Part shown: in pieces, positions 1 through 8,067 of the stretch
Numbering within the stretch: the first letter of the stretch is position 1
How the letters are laid out: each line of letters opens with the position of its first letter
NCBI GenBank assembly: GCA_022711405.1
Contig: JAKLFC010000021.1
Span: 1-55,916, forward strand
Direction of reading: 5' to 3'
Length of the DNA stretch: 55,916 nucleotides
DNA from: Bacteroidota bacterium
Lineage (GTDB): Bacteria > Bacteroidota > Bacteroidia > Bacteroidales > JAGONC01
Notes under the pieces: generated by a model
Told to the model about the DNA's origin: nothing
What the model saw: only the letters and a program-made list of their open reading frames with translations
The model's database searches: none
Translations under genes and position numbers: made by a program

Positions 1-237
1 TCGCTCTAACCGGCTGAGCTATCGGGGAAGAATCAGCCAAAATCTCTTCTTTTATTTCCACTTCCCCTCGCTCATTCCAGGGACCTATCCGCCTTGGCGG
101 ATCAGTCGCTCTAACCGGCTGAGCTATCGGGGAAGAATCAGCCAAAATCTCTTCTTTTATTTCCACTTCCCCTCGCTCATTCCAGGGACCTATCCGCCTT
201 GGCGGATCTGTCGCTCTCACCGGCTGAGCTATCGGGG
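1..237 (-). repeat. 105-bp tandem repeat of broken tRNA 5' halves
   Basis: A unit of exactly 105 bp starts at 1, 106 and 211; the third copy is partial and the array runs off the left edge. Read on the minus strand each unit begins with a tRNA-like acceptor strand and an intact D arm (GCTC, AGCCGGTTA, GAGC). Where the anticodon loop should be there is a perfect hairpin, ATCCGCC-aa-GGCGGAT, followed by AGGTCCCTGG, which resembles a variable loop plus the 5' side of a T stem. No T loop or matching 3' acceptor strand follows, so none of the copies is a working tRNA. The third copy has small changes (GGTGAGAGC for GGTTAGAGC). The parent isoacceptor cannot be fixed from this half; a tRNA-Asn-like parent is a guess. 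Confidence 0.75.
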
Positions 238-309
238 CACGGGATCACGGATCACGTCCGGGATTTTCAAAAAGTGGTGCAAAAATAGGCATTAATTTCG
301 AATTAGCAA

Positions 310-317
310 TACCTTTG
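310..317 (+). promoter_or_regulatory. Bacteroidota -7 element TACCTTTG
   Basis: TACCTTTG fits the Bacteroidota TAnnTTTG consensus and is the nearest good match upstream of the kinase at 580. The predicted transcript start near 324 leaves a leader of about 255 nt that consists almost entirely of the AATTCCAAAT repeat element, as if the element had inserted between promoter and gene. Confidence 0.5.
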
Positions 318-344
318 CGCCGAAAAAGGATTCAGATCGCAGAC

Positions 345-548
345 TAATAGCTAAATTCCAAATCCCATGACCCAAAGCCCAGGCAAATTCCAAATCCCAG
401 GACCCAAATCACAAACAAATTCCAAATTTCAAAAACCAGGATCCAAACAAATTCCAATCTCAAAATCCCATGCCTTTTAAGTTTTGGAATTTTGGTTTTG
501 TGATTTGTTTGGATTTTGGACCTTGGAATTTGGATTTTGGAATATAGC
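345..548. repeat. AATTCCAAAT-family intergenic inverted repeat, copy 1
   Basis: The left half is made of CAAATTCCAAATCCCAGG-like words, the right half of their complements (TTTGGAATTTGG), so the whole can fold as a long imperfect hairpin. One internal match pairs AAATCACAAACAAATTCC on the left with GTGATTTGTTTGGA on the right. It lies between a promoter at 310 and the gene at 580. Any open frame through it (for example on the minus strand at 344-574) gives only repetitive F/W/L-rich peptide. Confidence 0.75.
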
Positions 549-579
549 TGTAGCCTGAACCTCCAAATACACACCCCAA

Positions 580-1554
580 ATGCCCAAGATTCTAGGTATA
601 GGCAACGCCCTGGTGGATATCATCATCACCCTGGAAGATGATCACCTGCTGAAAGAGTTTCAGCTGCCCAAAGGCAGCATGCAACTGGTCGACAGGGCAT
701 TCTCCGACAGGATCCTCAACGGCACGGGAACCCTCCGGAAAACCATCGCCTCGGGAGGATCCTGCGCCAATACCATCCACGGACTCGCCAGCCTGGACGT
801 GGAAACAGGATTCATCGGGAAAATCTGCCATGATGAATTCGGAACCTTTTTCCTGGACGACCTCCGGGCAAAAAAAATCCGGCCTTACCTTTTCTTCAGT
901 CCCACGGAAACCGGCCGCGCCATCTCACTGGTGAGCCCCGACAAGGAACGTACTTTCGCAACCTTTCTGGGTGCTGCCATGGAACTGTCGCCCGAAAATC
1001 TTGTCCCGAACCTCTTCAGCGGATACGATATCATTCACTTCGAGGGATACCTTGTTCAAAATCATGATTTGCTCATCAAAGCCATGGAACTGGCCAGGCA
1101 AAACCAGCTTAAAATTTCCCTCGACCTGGCCAGCTATAACGTGGTGGAAGAAAATCACGATTTTCTCATCCACATCGTAAATGAATATGTTGACATCCTT
1201 TTTGCCAATGAGGACGAAGCCAAGGCTTTTACGGGCTTACTGCCACAGGATGCCCTGGATAAAATGGCCCAGGGATGCGATGTGGCAGTGGTCAAAATGG
1301 GCAAGCTGGGCTCATGGATCAAAAGCTCCGATGCTGTCATACCCATCCAGCCCAACAGGGTCGATATCAGAGATACTACCGGCGCCGGGGACCTCTATGC
1401 GGCAGGATTCCTGTTCGGAATTGTCAACAGATTCCCTCTGGAAAGATGCGGACAGATCGCCTCCTACCTGGCATCAAGGGTTATCGAAACCGAAGGAGCT
1501 AAAATACCGGAAAATAAGTGGAAGGAGATACGGAAAAACGTGGAAGGGATATGA
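580..1554 (+). CDS. PfkB-family kinase, adenosine-kinase-like
   Basis: A 324-residue carbohydrate/nucleoside kinase of the PfkB fold, which would phosphorylate a sugar or nucleoside hydroxyl with ATP in the cytoplasm. Visible marks are the N-terminal GNALVD segment, GGSCANT at residues 59-65 (substrate-binding GG motif) and DTTGAGD at 265-271, whose last Asp is the expected catalytic base and whose GAG forms the anion hole. The layout and length match the adenosine kinase/sugar kinase group common in Bacteroidota, but the substrate cannot be told from motifs alone. It stands alone on the plus strand behind a TACCTTTG promoter and a repeat-filled leader, 125 bp upstream of the EF-G paralogue, which has its own promoter. 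Confidence 0.85.
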   Translation: MPKILGIGNALVDIIITLEDDHLLKEFQLPKGSMQLVDRAFSDRILNGTGTLRKTIASGGSCANTIHGLASLDVETGFIGKICHDEFGTFFLDDLRAKKIRPYLFFSPTETGRAISLVSPDKERTFATFLGAAMELSPENLVPNLFSGYDIIHFEGYLVQNHDLLIKAMELARQNQLKISLDLASYNVVEENHDFLIHIVNEYVDILFANEDEAKAFTGLLPQDALDKMAQGCDVAVVKMGKLGSWIKSSDAVIPIQPNRVDIRDTTGAGDLYAAGFLFGIVNRFPLERCGQIASYLASRVIETEGAKIPENKWKEIRKNVEGI

Positions 1555-1620
1555 GTTGCTGAAAGCTCCTCCCTGAAACATTTATCGTTTCTCTTTGTTT
1601 TTTTATTCCCGCCTTTTTCC

Positions 1621-1628
1621 TAATTTTG
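1621..1628 (+). promoter_or_regulatory. -7 element TAATTTTG of the EF-G paralogue
   Basis: TAATTTTG is a full match to TAnnTTTG and lies about 50 bp before the start at 1680. The upstream side is T-rich with a TTTG near 1595, slightly farther than the usual 19-bp spacing. Confidence 0.5.
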
Positions 1629-1679
1629 CAGCCCTTTGAAAATCAAGTATTATAATAATCCATCAATCTGTTTTTTACA

Positions 1680-3878
1680 ATGAAAGTCTATCAAACCAAT
1701 GAAATCAGGAACATCGCCATCGTAGGCGGTGCAAAATCAGGAAAGACCACCCTGGCGGAAGATATGCTGTTCGAAGGTCAGAAGATCAACCGGAGGGGTA
1801 GTATCGAAGATAAAAATACCGTGTCGGATTACCGCGAAATTGAGTTGGAGAGACAAAATTCGGTGTTTGCCACTGTACTTTTTACCGAATATAATGGAAG
1901 GAAGATCAATATTTTGGATACTCCTGGCTTTGATGATTTCATTGGAGAGGTGGTTACCTCACTGGTGCCTGCCGACACCGCCGTCATGGTGGTCAACGCA
2001 CAGACCGGAGTCGAGGTGGGTACGGTGGTCACCTGGAAATGGGCTGAAAAATTCGGGAAACCTGTGATCATCGCCATCAACCACCTGGAGCATGAAAACT
2101 CCAATTTCGAAGAAACCGTTGCTCAGCTGAAACAGCGCTACGGCGGTGGCATTGCCCTCTGTCAGTACCCGATGCACCCGGGTCATGGATTCAATTCGGT
2201 GATCGACCTGCTGAAAATGAAAATGCTGAAGTTCAAGGACGGGGGCGGACAACCCGAGATCCTTGACATCCCGGCCGAAGAAAAAGCCAGAGCCGAAGAG
2301 CTCCAGGGCAAGCTGATCGAAGACCTTGCCGCTAACGACGAATCTCTCATGGAGATCTTCTTCGAAAACGGCACACTGACCGAGGAGGAAATCCAGAAAG
2401 GACTTCAGCTTGGACTGAAGAACCGTGGCCTTTTCCCGGTACTCTGTGTCAATGCCAAACATAACATGGGCGTTGGACGCCTGCTGGAGTTCATCTCTGT
2501 GAATGTCCCGGCTCCCAACGAGATCAAACAGGTTAAAACAAAGGATAAAAAGGTCCTGACCTGCAATATCGCCGATCCGGCCAGTGCACTGGTCTTCAAA
2601 ACGGTGATCGAACCGCACCTGGGCGAGGTCACTTTCTTCAAGATCTACGGCGGTGAGATCACGGAGGCACAGGATATGGTCAACGGCAATACCAGCAGCA
2701 AGGAACGGCTGTCGCAGCTGTTCGTCTTCCAGGGCAAGAACCGGGAAAAAGTGGATAAACTGGTGGCCGGCGATATCGGCGCGACCATCAAACTGAAAAA
2801 CACACCGACCAACACCACACTCAACTCTTCCCAGAACTCCGACGATATCATTGTTCCGATGGAGATTCCGGAACCCAAGTTCAGAACAGCGGTCAAAGCC
2901 AAAAATTCAGCCGATGACGAAAAGCTGGGTATGGCAATGAATGAGCTCAAAAAGATGGATCTTACGCTGAAGGGAGGATATTTCAAGGAGCTCCGGCAGC
3001 TCATTATGGAAGGTCAGGGTGAACTTCATCTGAACATCGTGAAATGGCACCTGGAGAACCAGTACAAGATCCCCATCAACTTTATGGCTCCCAAGATACC
3101 TTACAGGGAGACCATTACAAAAGTAGCCCAGGCTGCCTATCAGCACAAGAAACAATCAGGGGGCGCAGGCCAGTTTGGCGAGATCAGCATCGTGATCGAA
3201 CCCTACACGGAAGGCATGCCCGAACCCTCGAAATACAAGTTAAAGCAAACCATGCGGAAGTCTTCTGTCACTCCGCTGTCGGTGCAGAAGGGGGATTCCG
3301 AACTGGCTGTCACCGTCAGGGGAAAAGATGAGATCCCCCTGGACTGGGGCGGCAAGCTGGTGTTCTATAATTGCATCGTCGGGGGCGCCATCGATGCACG
3401 ATTCCTGCCTGCTGTGCTCAAAGGTGTCATGGAAAGGATGGAAGAAGGACCGCTTACAGGCTCATATGCACGCGACATTCGCGTGTGCGTGTATGACGGA
3501 AAAATGCACCCGGTCGACTCCAACGAAATCTCTTTCAAGCTCGCAGGCAAAGCTTCCTTCAGTATGGCCTTCAAGGAAGCCGGGCCCAAGATCCTTGAAC
3601 CCGTGTATGATGTGGAGGTGATCGTCCCCGAGGATAAGATGGGGAATGTGATGACCGACCTGCAGGGACGCCGCGCCGTCATCATGGGCATGGAACACGG
3701 CACCATCCGCGCCCGCGTGCCACTGGCCGAAATGCTACGCTACTCAACAGCCCTCAGCTCCCTGACCAGCGGATGGGCAACGTATAACATGAAATTTGCA
3801 GAGTACGGCCAGGTTCCGGCCGATATCCAGGATAAGCTGCTGAAAGAATACGAAGAGCAGGCGAAAGAAGAGGAATAG
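1680..3878 (+). CDS. EF-G paralogue with degenerate GTPase motifs
   Basis: A 732-residue translation-factor GTPase with the full EF-G layout (G domain, domain II, III, IV and the C-terminal EF-G fold). The P loop is intact (GGAKSGKT, residues 16-23). Switch II reads DTPGFDDF (80-87): the His that canonical EF-G has directly after DTPG, needed to activate the hydrolytic water, is Phe84. The G4 motif NKxD is NHLE (134-137). Bacteroides encodes a second EF-G (EF-G2) reported to support translocation without GTP hydrolysis, and this protein fits that type better than housekeeping FusA. It is not in an str operon: its neighbours are a sugar kinase and an alcohol dehydrogenase. It has its own promoter and a likely terminator at 3908. 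Whether it hydrolyses GTP is inference. Confidence 0.85.
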   Translation: MKVYQTNEIRNIAIVGGAKSGKTTLAEDMLFEGQKINRRGSIEDKNTVSDYREIELERQNSVFATVLFTEYNGRKINILDTPGFDDFIGEVVTSLVPADTAVMVVNAQTGVEVGTVVTWKWAEKFGKPVIIAINHLEHENSNFEETVAQLKQRYGGGIALCQYPMHPGHGFNSVIDLLKMKMLKFKDGGGQPEILDIPAEEKARAEELQGKLIEDLAANDESLMEIFFENGTLTEEEIQKGLQLGLKNRGLFPVLCVNAKHNMGVGRLLEFISVNVPAPNEIKQVKTKDKKVLTCNIADPASALVFKTVIEPHLGEVTFFKIYGGEITEAQDMVNGNTSSKERLSQLFVFQGKNREKVDKLVAGDIGATIKLKNTPTNTTLNSSQNSDDIIVPMEIPEPKFRTAVKAKNSADDEKLGMAMNELKKMDLTLKGGYFKELRQLIMEGQGELHLNIVKWHLENQYKIPINFMAPKIPYRETITKVAQAAYQHKKQSGGAGQFGEISIVIEPYTEGMPEPSKYKLKQTMRKSSVTPLSVQKGDSELAVTVRGKDEIPLDWGGKLVFYNCIVGGAIDARFLPAVLKGVMERMEEGPLTGSYARDIRVCVYDGKMHPVDSNEISFKLAGKASFSMAFKEAGPKILEPVYDVEVIVPEDKMGNVMTDLQGRRAVIMGMEHGTIRARVPLAEMLRYSTALSSLTSGWATYNMKFAEYGQVPADIQDKLLKEYEEQAKEEE

Positions 3879-3907
3879 AGGATATCCGATTAACGATCAA
3901 CAGCCTG

Positions 3908-3925
3908 CCCTGATGAAAATCAGGG
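3908..3925 (+). terminator. Hairpin with GAAA tetraloop after the EF-G paralogue
   Basis: CCCTGAT, loop GAAA, ATCAGGG form a perfect 7-bp stem with a GNRA loop, 30 bp after the stop codon. The downstream stretch is T-rich (ATTGGATTTTTGATTT) but not a clean U tract, so termination strength is uncertain. Confidence 0.5.
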
Positions 3926-3981
3926 ATATTGGATTTTTGATTTATTTTTGATTTTTGCTCTTTGATCTTTGAAATTTGATC
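3926..3981. repeat. TTTGATTT-rich intergenic repeat
   Basis: A run of GGATTTTTGATT, TTTTTGATTTTTG and TTTGATCTTTGAAATTTG words fills the gap up to the convergent alcohol dehydrogenase stop at 3982. It resembles one arm of the AATTCCAAAT family but lacks its complement, so membership is tentative. Confidence 0.4.
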
Positions 3982-5127
3982 TTAACTACAAAGAGCAATG
4001 ATCCTGGAATAATCCCCGACGGATAATTTATGATAATTGCCACCGACCTGGTTGAGGATCATCACCCGGAGGATCTCCTCCTTTTTATCCTCTCCGATGC
4101 CCGCTTGCGACAGCCGAACCGGGCAGCCAATGGCGGTGAAAAATGATTCGAGCGAAGTGATGGTCTCAGCCGGTGTGGTTACCCCAAACACATGTTTCCC
4201 CAAAAAGGCGATCCGGTCAGGAATGCGCTCTGCCTGGAGTTTCAGCCAGGCCGGGAAGGCAATGGAAAGGGAGGCTCCGTGCGGCAGATCGTACAGCAGG
4301 GAAAGCACGTGACCGATGGCATGGACACCCCAGTCGCCGGCATTCTTCCTTCCGTTCATGGTCATGATCCGGTTCAGGGCTGCCGTGGCGGCAACCATGA
4401 TCCGTGCCCTCAGGTCATAGTCGCTCAGGTGGTCCAGCAGAGGGGGACCATAGTCTATGGCTTCCTGCAGGATCGAAAATACGAACCGGTCGGAAAGGGA
4501 AGCGTCCCCGTCGTCAAAGTAAGCCTCCAGGCAGTGGGCCATCAGATCGGCAATACCGTACGCCGTGTACTCCCTTGAAACGGAAAAGGTATAGGACGGA
4601 TCCAGGAACGAATGCCGGGGATACATCAGATCGTTTCTCAATCCCAGTTTCTGCATTGTGGCCCGGTTCTGCACCACCGCGAACGGATTCATCTCGGTGC
4701 CGGTGGCAGCCAGGGTCAGCACAGCGATCAGTGGTACCGCGGAAACGGGTTTATGGCGTCCTGCATAAAAATCCCAGCCCGTGCCATGATACGGGATGGT
4801 GATGGAGATCACCTTGGCAGAGTCAATCACGCTGCCTCCCCCGACAGCCACAATCACATCCACCTGGTTCAACCTGCCCAGGGCAGTTGCTGTATCCACG
4901 TCCTCAATGACGGGATTGGGACGGATACCGCCATACTTCCATACTGTCATGCCTGCGGCATTTAATTGATTTATCACCTGATCATAGATACCGTTTTTCA
5001 TGATCGATCCGCCACCGTAAACCAATAATACTTTGTTTCCGAACTCACTGACCGCTTTGCCGAGCCCTTTGATCACATCCCTTCCGAAATGCAGTCTGAC
5101 CGGATTATACATCATAAAATTTTCCAT
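3982..5127 (-). CDS. Iron-containing alcohol dehydrogenase, YqhD/BdhA-like
   Basis: A 381-residue group III (metal-dependent) alcohol dehydrogenase that would reduce aldehydes to alcohols with NAD(P)H, or the reverse. The nucleotide-binding motif GGGSVIDSAK is at 96-105. Probable metal ligands are Asp194 and His198 (GIADLMAH), His269 (HAIGH) and His283 (LPHG), the same spacing as in YqhD. It is the last gene of a minus-strand block and starts 38 bp after the mnmA stop; the gap is part of an AATTCCAAAT repeat, and no good promoter is visible there, so co-transcription with mnmA is likely. Butanol-type or broad aldehyde reductase function is family knowledge, not shown here. Confidence 0.9.
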   Translation of the reverse strand: MENFMMYNPVRLHFGRDVIKGLGKAVSEFGNKVLLVYGGGSIMKNGIYDQVINQLNAAGMTVWKYGGIRPNPVIEDVDTATALGRLNQVDVIVAVGGGSVIDSAKVISITIPYHGTGWDFYAGRHKPVSAVPLIAVLTLAATGTEMNPFAVVQNRATMQKLGLRNDLMYPRHSFLDPSYTFSVSREYTAYGIADLMAHCLEAYFDDGDASLSDRFVFSILQEAIDYGPPLLDHLSDYDLRARIMVAATAALNRIMTMNGRKNAGDWGVHAIGHVLSLLYDLPHGASLSIAFPAWLKLQAERIPDRIAFLGKHVFGVTTPAETITSLESFFTAIGCPVRLSQAGIGEDKKEEILRVMILNQVGGNYHKLSVGDYSRIIALCS

Positions 5128-5134
5128 ACTCTAC

Positions 5135-5205
5135 CCTTTGAATTTTGGTTTTTGTAATTTGGAATTTATTTGGAATTTGGTGCCTGGAATTTGGGATTTG
5201 CAATG
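5135..5205. repeat. AATTCCAAAT-family repeat, copy 2 (single arm)
   Basis: Plus-strand words GAATTTTGG, AATTTGGAATTT and CTGGAATTTGGGATTTG match the right half of copies 1 and 3. It covers the 3' end of mnmA: the last codons and the stop at 5166 lie inside it, giving the C-terminal peptide FQAPNSK. Confidence 0.7.
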
Positions 5206-6260
5206 ACTCCACTCCCCAAACACTTTCCCTTCTCCGCATCGTATATAACCCCGAACTGCCCCGGTGCCACCCCGGCAATCCTTTTTGCCGACCGGATCCT
5301 GTACCGGTCTCCCTCTTTCCATAAAAGACCGCTGGTAAATTCAGGGGTATGGCGGATCTTGAATGCAATCTCAACTCCATTCGAATAATCCCTATAGGGA
5401 TCCCCGCTGATAAAGAGAAAATCCTCAAGCTTCACCTCAGTACTGTACTGGGATTCAGGATCGTAGCCCTTGGAAACATAGAGAACATTTTCCTCTGTAT
5501 CTTTACCGACCACAAACCAGGGGCCCTGGGCCAGGCCAAGCCCCTTTCGCTGGCCAATGGTGTGGAACCAGTATCCGCTGTGATGCCCCAGGATCCGGCC
5601 GGTTTCCAGCTCCACGATGGCACCCTGTTTCTCCCCGGTAAATTGCCGGATGAACTGGCTGTAATTGATCTTTCCCAAAAAACAGATGCCCTGACTGTCG
5701 CGCCGGTGCGCACTGGGCAGGTTCAACCGTTCTGCCATTTCCCTGACTTCTCTCTTGAGCATTCCGGCCAGCGGGAACATCGCCTTTGACAGCTGGTGAT
5801 AGGTGATCCGGCCCAGGAAATAGGTCTGGTCCTTCACATGGTCCTTTGCCGTATGCAGCCAGTACTGGTCATTTTCCAGGATCACATCTGCATAGTGACC
5901 TGTGGCGATCTTATCAAAGTCCTTCCCGAACCGGTCTTCAAAACTGCCGAACTTGATGAACCGGTTGCACATCACATCCGGATTCGGGGTCAGTCCCTTT
6001 TTGACGGTCGAAATGGTATAGTCAACCACCCTGTCCCAGTATTCCCGGTGCAGGTCGACGATCTCCAGCCGGCAGCCATATCTTTTGGCGATCCAGGTAA
6101 CGATCTCGATATCTTCTTCCGATGGGCAATCCATGAATCCGGGTTTATCCTCCATACCGATTTTGATATAAAAGATCACCGGATCATAGCCCTGTTCTTT
6201 CAGCAGGGGGACGATCACCGAACTGTCGACGCCACCGGACACAAGGGCTGCAATGGTCAT
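5166..6260 (-). CDS. mnmA: tRNA-specific 2-thiouridylase MnmA
   Basis: MnmA thiolates U34 of tRNA-Lys, -Glu and -Gln using ATP and a relayed sulfur. From the start at 6260 the protein is 364 residues: PP-loop SGGVDSS at 8-14, the first catalytic Cys98 in NPDVMCNRF and the second, Cys193, in DSQGICFLG. The frame is open further upstream to 6329, but MTIAALVSGG is where the family begins, and the longer start would crowd the kinase gene ending at 6326. The C terminus ends in ANPKFQAPNSK, encoded by the intergenic repeat, so the original stop was probably lost when the repeat arrived. It follows the phoR-like gene by 65 bp on the same strand; the link to phosphate signalling is probably positional only. 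Confidence 0.93.
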   Translation of the reverse strand: MTIAALVSGGVDSSVIVPLLKEQGYDPVIFYIKIGMEDKPGFMDCPSEEDIEIVTWIAKRYGCRLEIVDLHREYWDRVVDYTISTVKKGLTPNPDVMCNRFIKFGSFEDRFGKDFDKIATGHYADVILENDQYWLHTAKDHVKDQTYFLGRITYHQLSKAMFPLAGMLKREVREMAERLNLPSAHRRDSQGICFLGKINYSQFIRQFTGEKQGAIVELETGRILGHHSGYWFHTIGQRKGLGLAQGPWFVVGKDTEENVLYVSKGYDPESQYSTEVKLEDFLFISGDPYRDYSNGVEIAFKIRHTPEFTSGLLWKEGDRYRIRSAKRIAGVAPGQFGVIYDAEKGKCLGSGVIANPKFQAPNSK

Positions 6261-6325
6261 GGTAAGGAAGTGAGGTATAACCTGCAAAAATAACGATAAT
6301 TGAATTCCATGGGGCCTTGACTTCC

Positions 6326-7378
6326 TCACCCCTTCTTCAGCGTAAACGAGAAGGTGGACCCCACTCCGGGCGTGCTGCGTACATTGATGGTCTGGTTATG
6401 CGACTCGATGATGTGCTTGACGATGGCCAGCCCGAGTCCGGATCCGCCGATGTTTCTTGACCGGCTTTTCTCAATCCGGTAGAACCGTTCAAATAACCTG
6501 GGCAAATGATGCGCCTCAATGCCTATCCCATTGTCGGAAACCTCAATGAGAATATTATCATCCATGTCATAATAACTGACCTTTGTCCGTCCGCCCTTTT
6601 TGCCATATTTCACCGAGTTGTCGAGCAGGTTCATCAGTACATGGGAAATCCATTCCCTGTCAGCCGTCACAAAGATCTCTGAATCACGGTGAATGCCTTC
6701 CTGGAAAATAAAATGAATGCCGTTCTGTCCGGCTTTTTCCTCCAATAGGTCAAAACCTTCCTGGGTAAGGGATACAATGTTGAACCGTGTAAAATCCAGT
6801 TTCAGCTCTCCGGTCTCCAGATGCGATATAATTTCAAGATCATCAATGATGTTGATCATCCGTTCGACATTCTTTTCTGCTTTCTGCAGGTAGGACCGGT
6901 TGACCTCGGGATCATCCAGACCACCGTCCAGCAAGGTCATAATATACCCCTGAATACTGGAAATGGGCGTCTTCAGCTCATGCGATACATTGCCCATGAA
7001 CTCTCTGCGGTAGATCTCCTGATTCTTCAGAAAGTCCATCTCTTCCTTTCTTTTCAGCGACCATTCCCTTACCTCCTGATTGACCTTGTCGATATGATCC
7101 TCCGCCAGGTTGATCTGGATACCCTTTTCTTCCTTCGTCAGCTTAAGATTATGAATGGTCTTGTAAACCAGTTTTATCCGGTCATGTATGGTAACCTTCA
7201 GAATATAATGAAAAACGGCCAGGCAGGCGAAATAAACCACCATCCCGCACAAAACAAATAAGAGCCAGTCAACGTGCCCTGCCAGGACCAGGGATACGGT
7301 CACGTAAACGAGCACATAACTTATTAAAATGATGGAAGAGCCCAGCAGAAGGTGGTGATATGGCCTGGTGACCTTCAT
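6326..7378 (-). CDS. phoR: PhoR-like sensor histidine kinase
   Basis: A 350-residue membrane histidine kinase expected to phosphorylate the regulator encoded just upstream. Two hydrophobic segments (about residues 10-33 and 38-60) are followed by a coiled linker, the HisKA dimerisation helix with phospho-acceptor in FMGNVSHELKTP (about 129-140), and a HATPase domain with N box (LLDNSVKYG), G1 (DNGIGI) and G2 (GGSGLGLAI). There is no PAS domain and almost no periplasmic loop, so phosphate status is probably read through the Pst transporter and PhoU, as in E. coli. Its start overlaps the regulator stop by 4 bp (7375-7378), showing translational coupling. Confidence 0.88.
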   Translation of the reverse strand: MKVTRPYHHLLLGSSIILISYVLVYVTVSLVLAGHVDWLLFVLCGMVVYFACLAVFHYILKVTIHDRIKLVYKTIHNLKLTKEEKGIQINLAEDHIDKVNQEVREWSLKRKEEMDFLKNQEIYRREFMGNVSHELKTPISSIQGYIMTLLDGGLDDPEVNRSYLQKAEKNVERMINIIDDLEIISHLETGELKLDFTRFNIVSLTQEGFDLLEEKAGQNGIHFIFQEGIHRDSEIFVTADREWISHVLMNLLDNSVKYGKKGGRTKVSYYDMDDNILIEVSDNGIGIEAHHLPRLFERFYRIEKSRSRNIGGSGLGLAIVKHIIESHNQTINVRSTPGVGSTFSFTLKKG

Positions 7379-8067
7379 GATGGGTGATCCTCATATTGAT
7401 AGCCTACCCCTTTAATGGTAATAATATTCCCGGTACCCAGTTTTTCGCGGATTTTCCTGATATAGACATCTATGGTACGTTCGCCCACCAGTACATCATT
7501 ACCCCAGACCTTGCTGAAAATTTCCTCCCTGGTAAAAACACGGTTTGGTTTTGATATCAGCAGGCTGAGAAGTTCAAATTCCTTTTTCGGTAAAATGAAC
7601 CTCTGCCCCTTATAAAAAACCTTATACTGATCCAGGTCCACGATCAGATCCCCTGTTCTTAGAATGGAGGAGGGTGTATTCTGAGGTTCCAGTCTTCTCA
7701 GAAGAGCTGCTACTTTATTGACCAGCAAACGGGGTTTGATTGGTTTGGTAATATAATCGTCGGCACCGGCTTCATATCCGGCGATCTGTGAATAATCTTC
7801 GTTCCGGGCAGTAAAATAGGTGATCAGCGTATCCCGGAGATCATCATTCTGCCTGAGCCTTTCACAGGTCTCGATTCCATCCATCCCCGGCATCATGATA
7901 TCCAGGATGATCAGCTCCGGGTGGTGCCTCGTGGCCAGGTCAATGGCATCAAGGCCATTGGTGGCCGTAATCACCTGATAACCTTCCCTGCGGAGATTAT
8001 AACCGACAAAATCAAGAATATCCTCTTCGTCGTCAACAATTAATATTTTAATGTCTGATGTATTCAT
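7375..8067 (-). CDS. phoB: PhoB-like response regulator (OmpR family)
   Basis: A 230-residue DNA-binding response regulator. The receiver domain (1-120) has the acidic pair in VDDEED, the phospho-acceptor Asp56 in LIILDIMMPGMDG and the conserved Lys108 in YITKPIK. The C-terminal winged helix (about 130-228) ends with the GERTIDVYIRKIREKLG recognition region and GVGYQYE. It overlaps phoU upstream and phoR downstream by 4 bp each. Its natural targets are likely the 11-bp-spaced hexamers before pstS and the porin gene; OmpR-family dimers bind exactly such direct repeats. The PhoB name rests on this context. Confidence 0.9.
   Translation of the reverse strand: MNTSDIKILIVDDEEDILDFVGYNLRREGYQVITATNGLDAIDLATRHHPELIILDIMMPGMDGIETCERLRQNDDLRDTLITYFTARNEDYSQIAGYEAGADDYITKPIKPRLLVNKVAALLRRLEPQNTPSSILRTGDLIVDLDQYKVFYKGQRFILPKKEFELLSLLISKPNRVFTREEIFSKVWGNDVLVGERTIDVYIRKIREKLGTGNIITIKGVGYQYEDHPS

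Noticed and set aside
1..237. Could be the start of a CRISPR array because of regular repeats
   Set aside because: The unit is 105 bp with no short repeat plus variable spacer pattern; copies are alike along their whole length and contain tRNA sequence.
344..574. Open frame of 76 residues on the minus strand
   Set aside because: It is only the translation of the AATTCCAAAT repeat, rich in F, W, L and G, with no family and no promoter.
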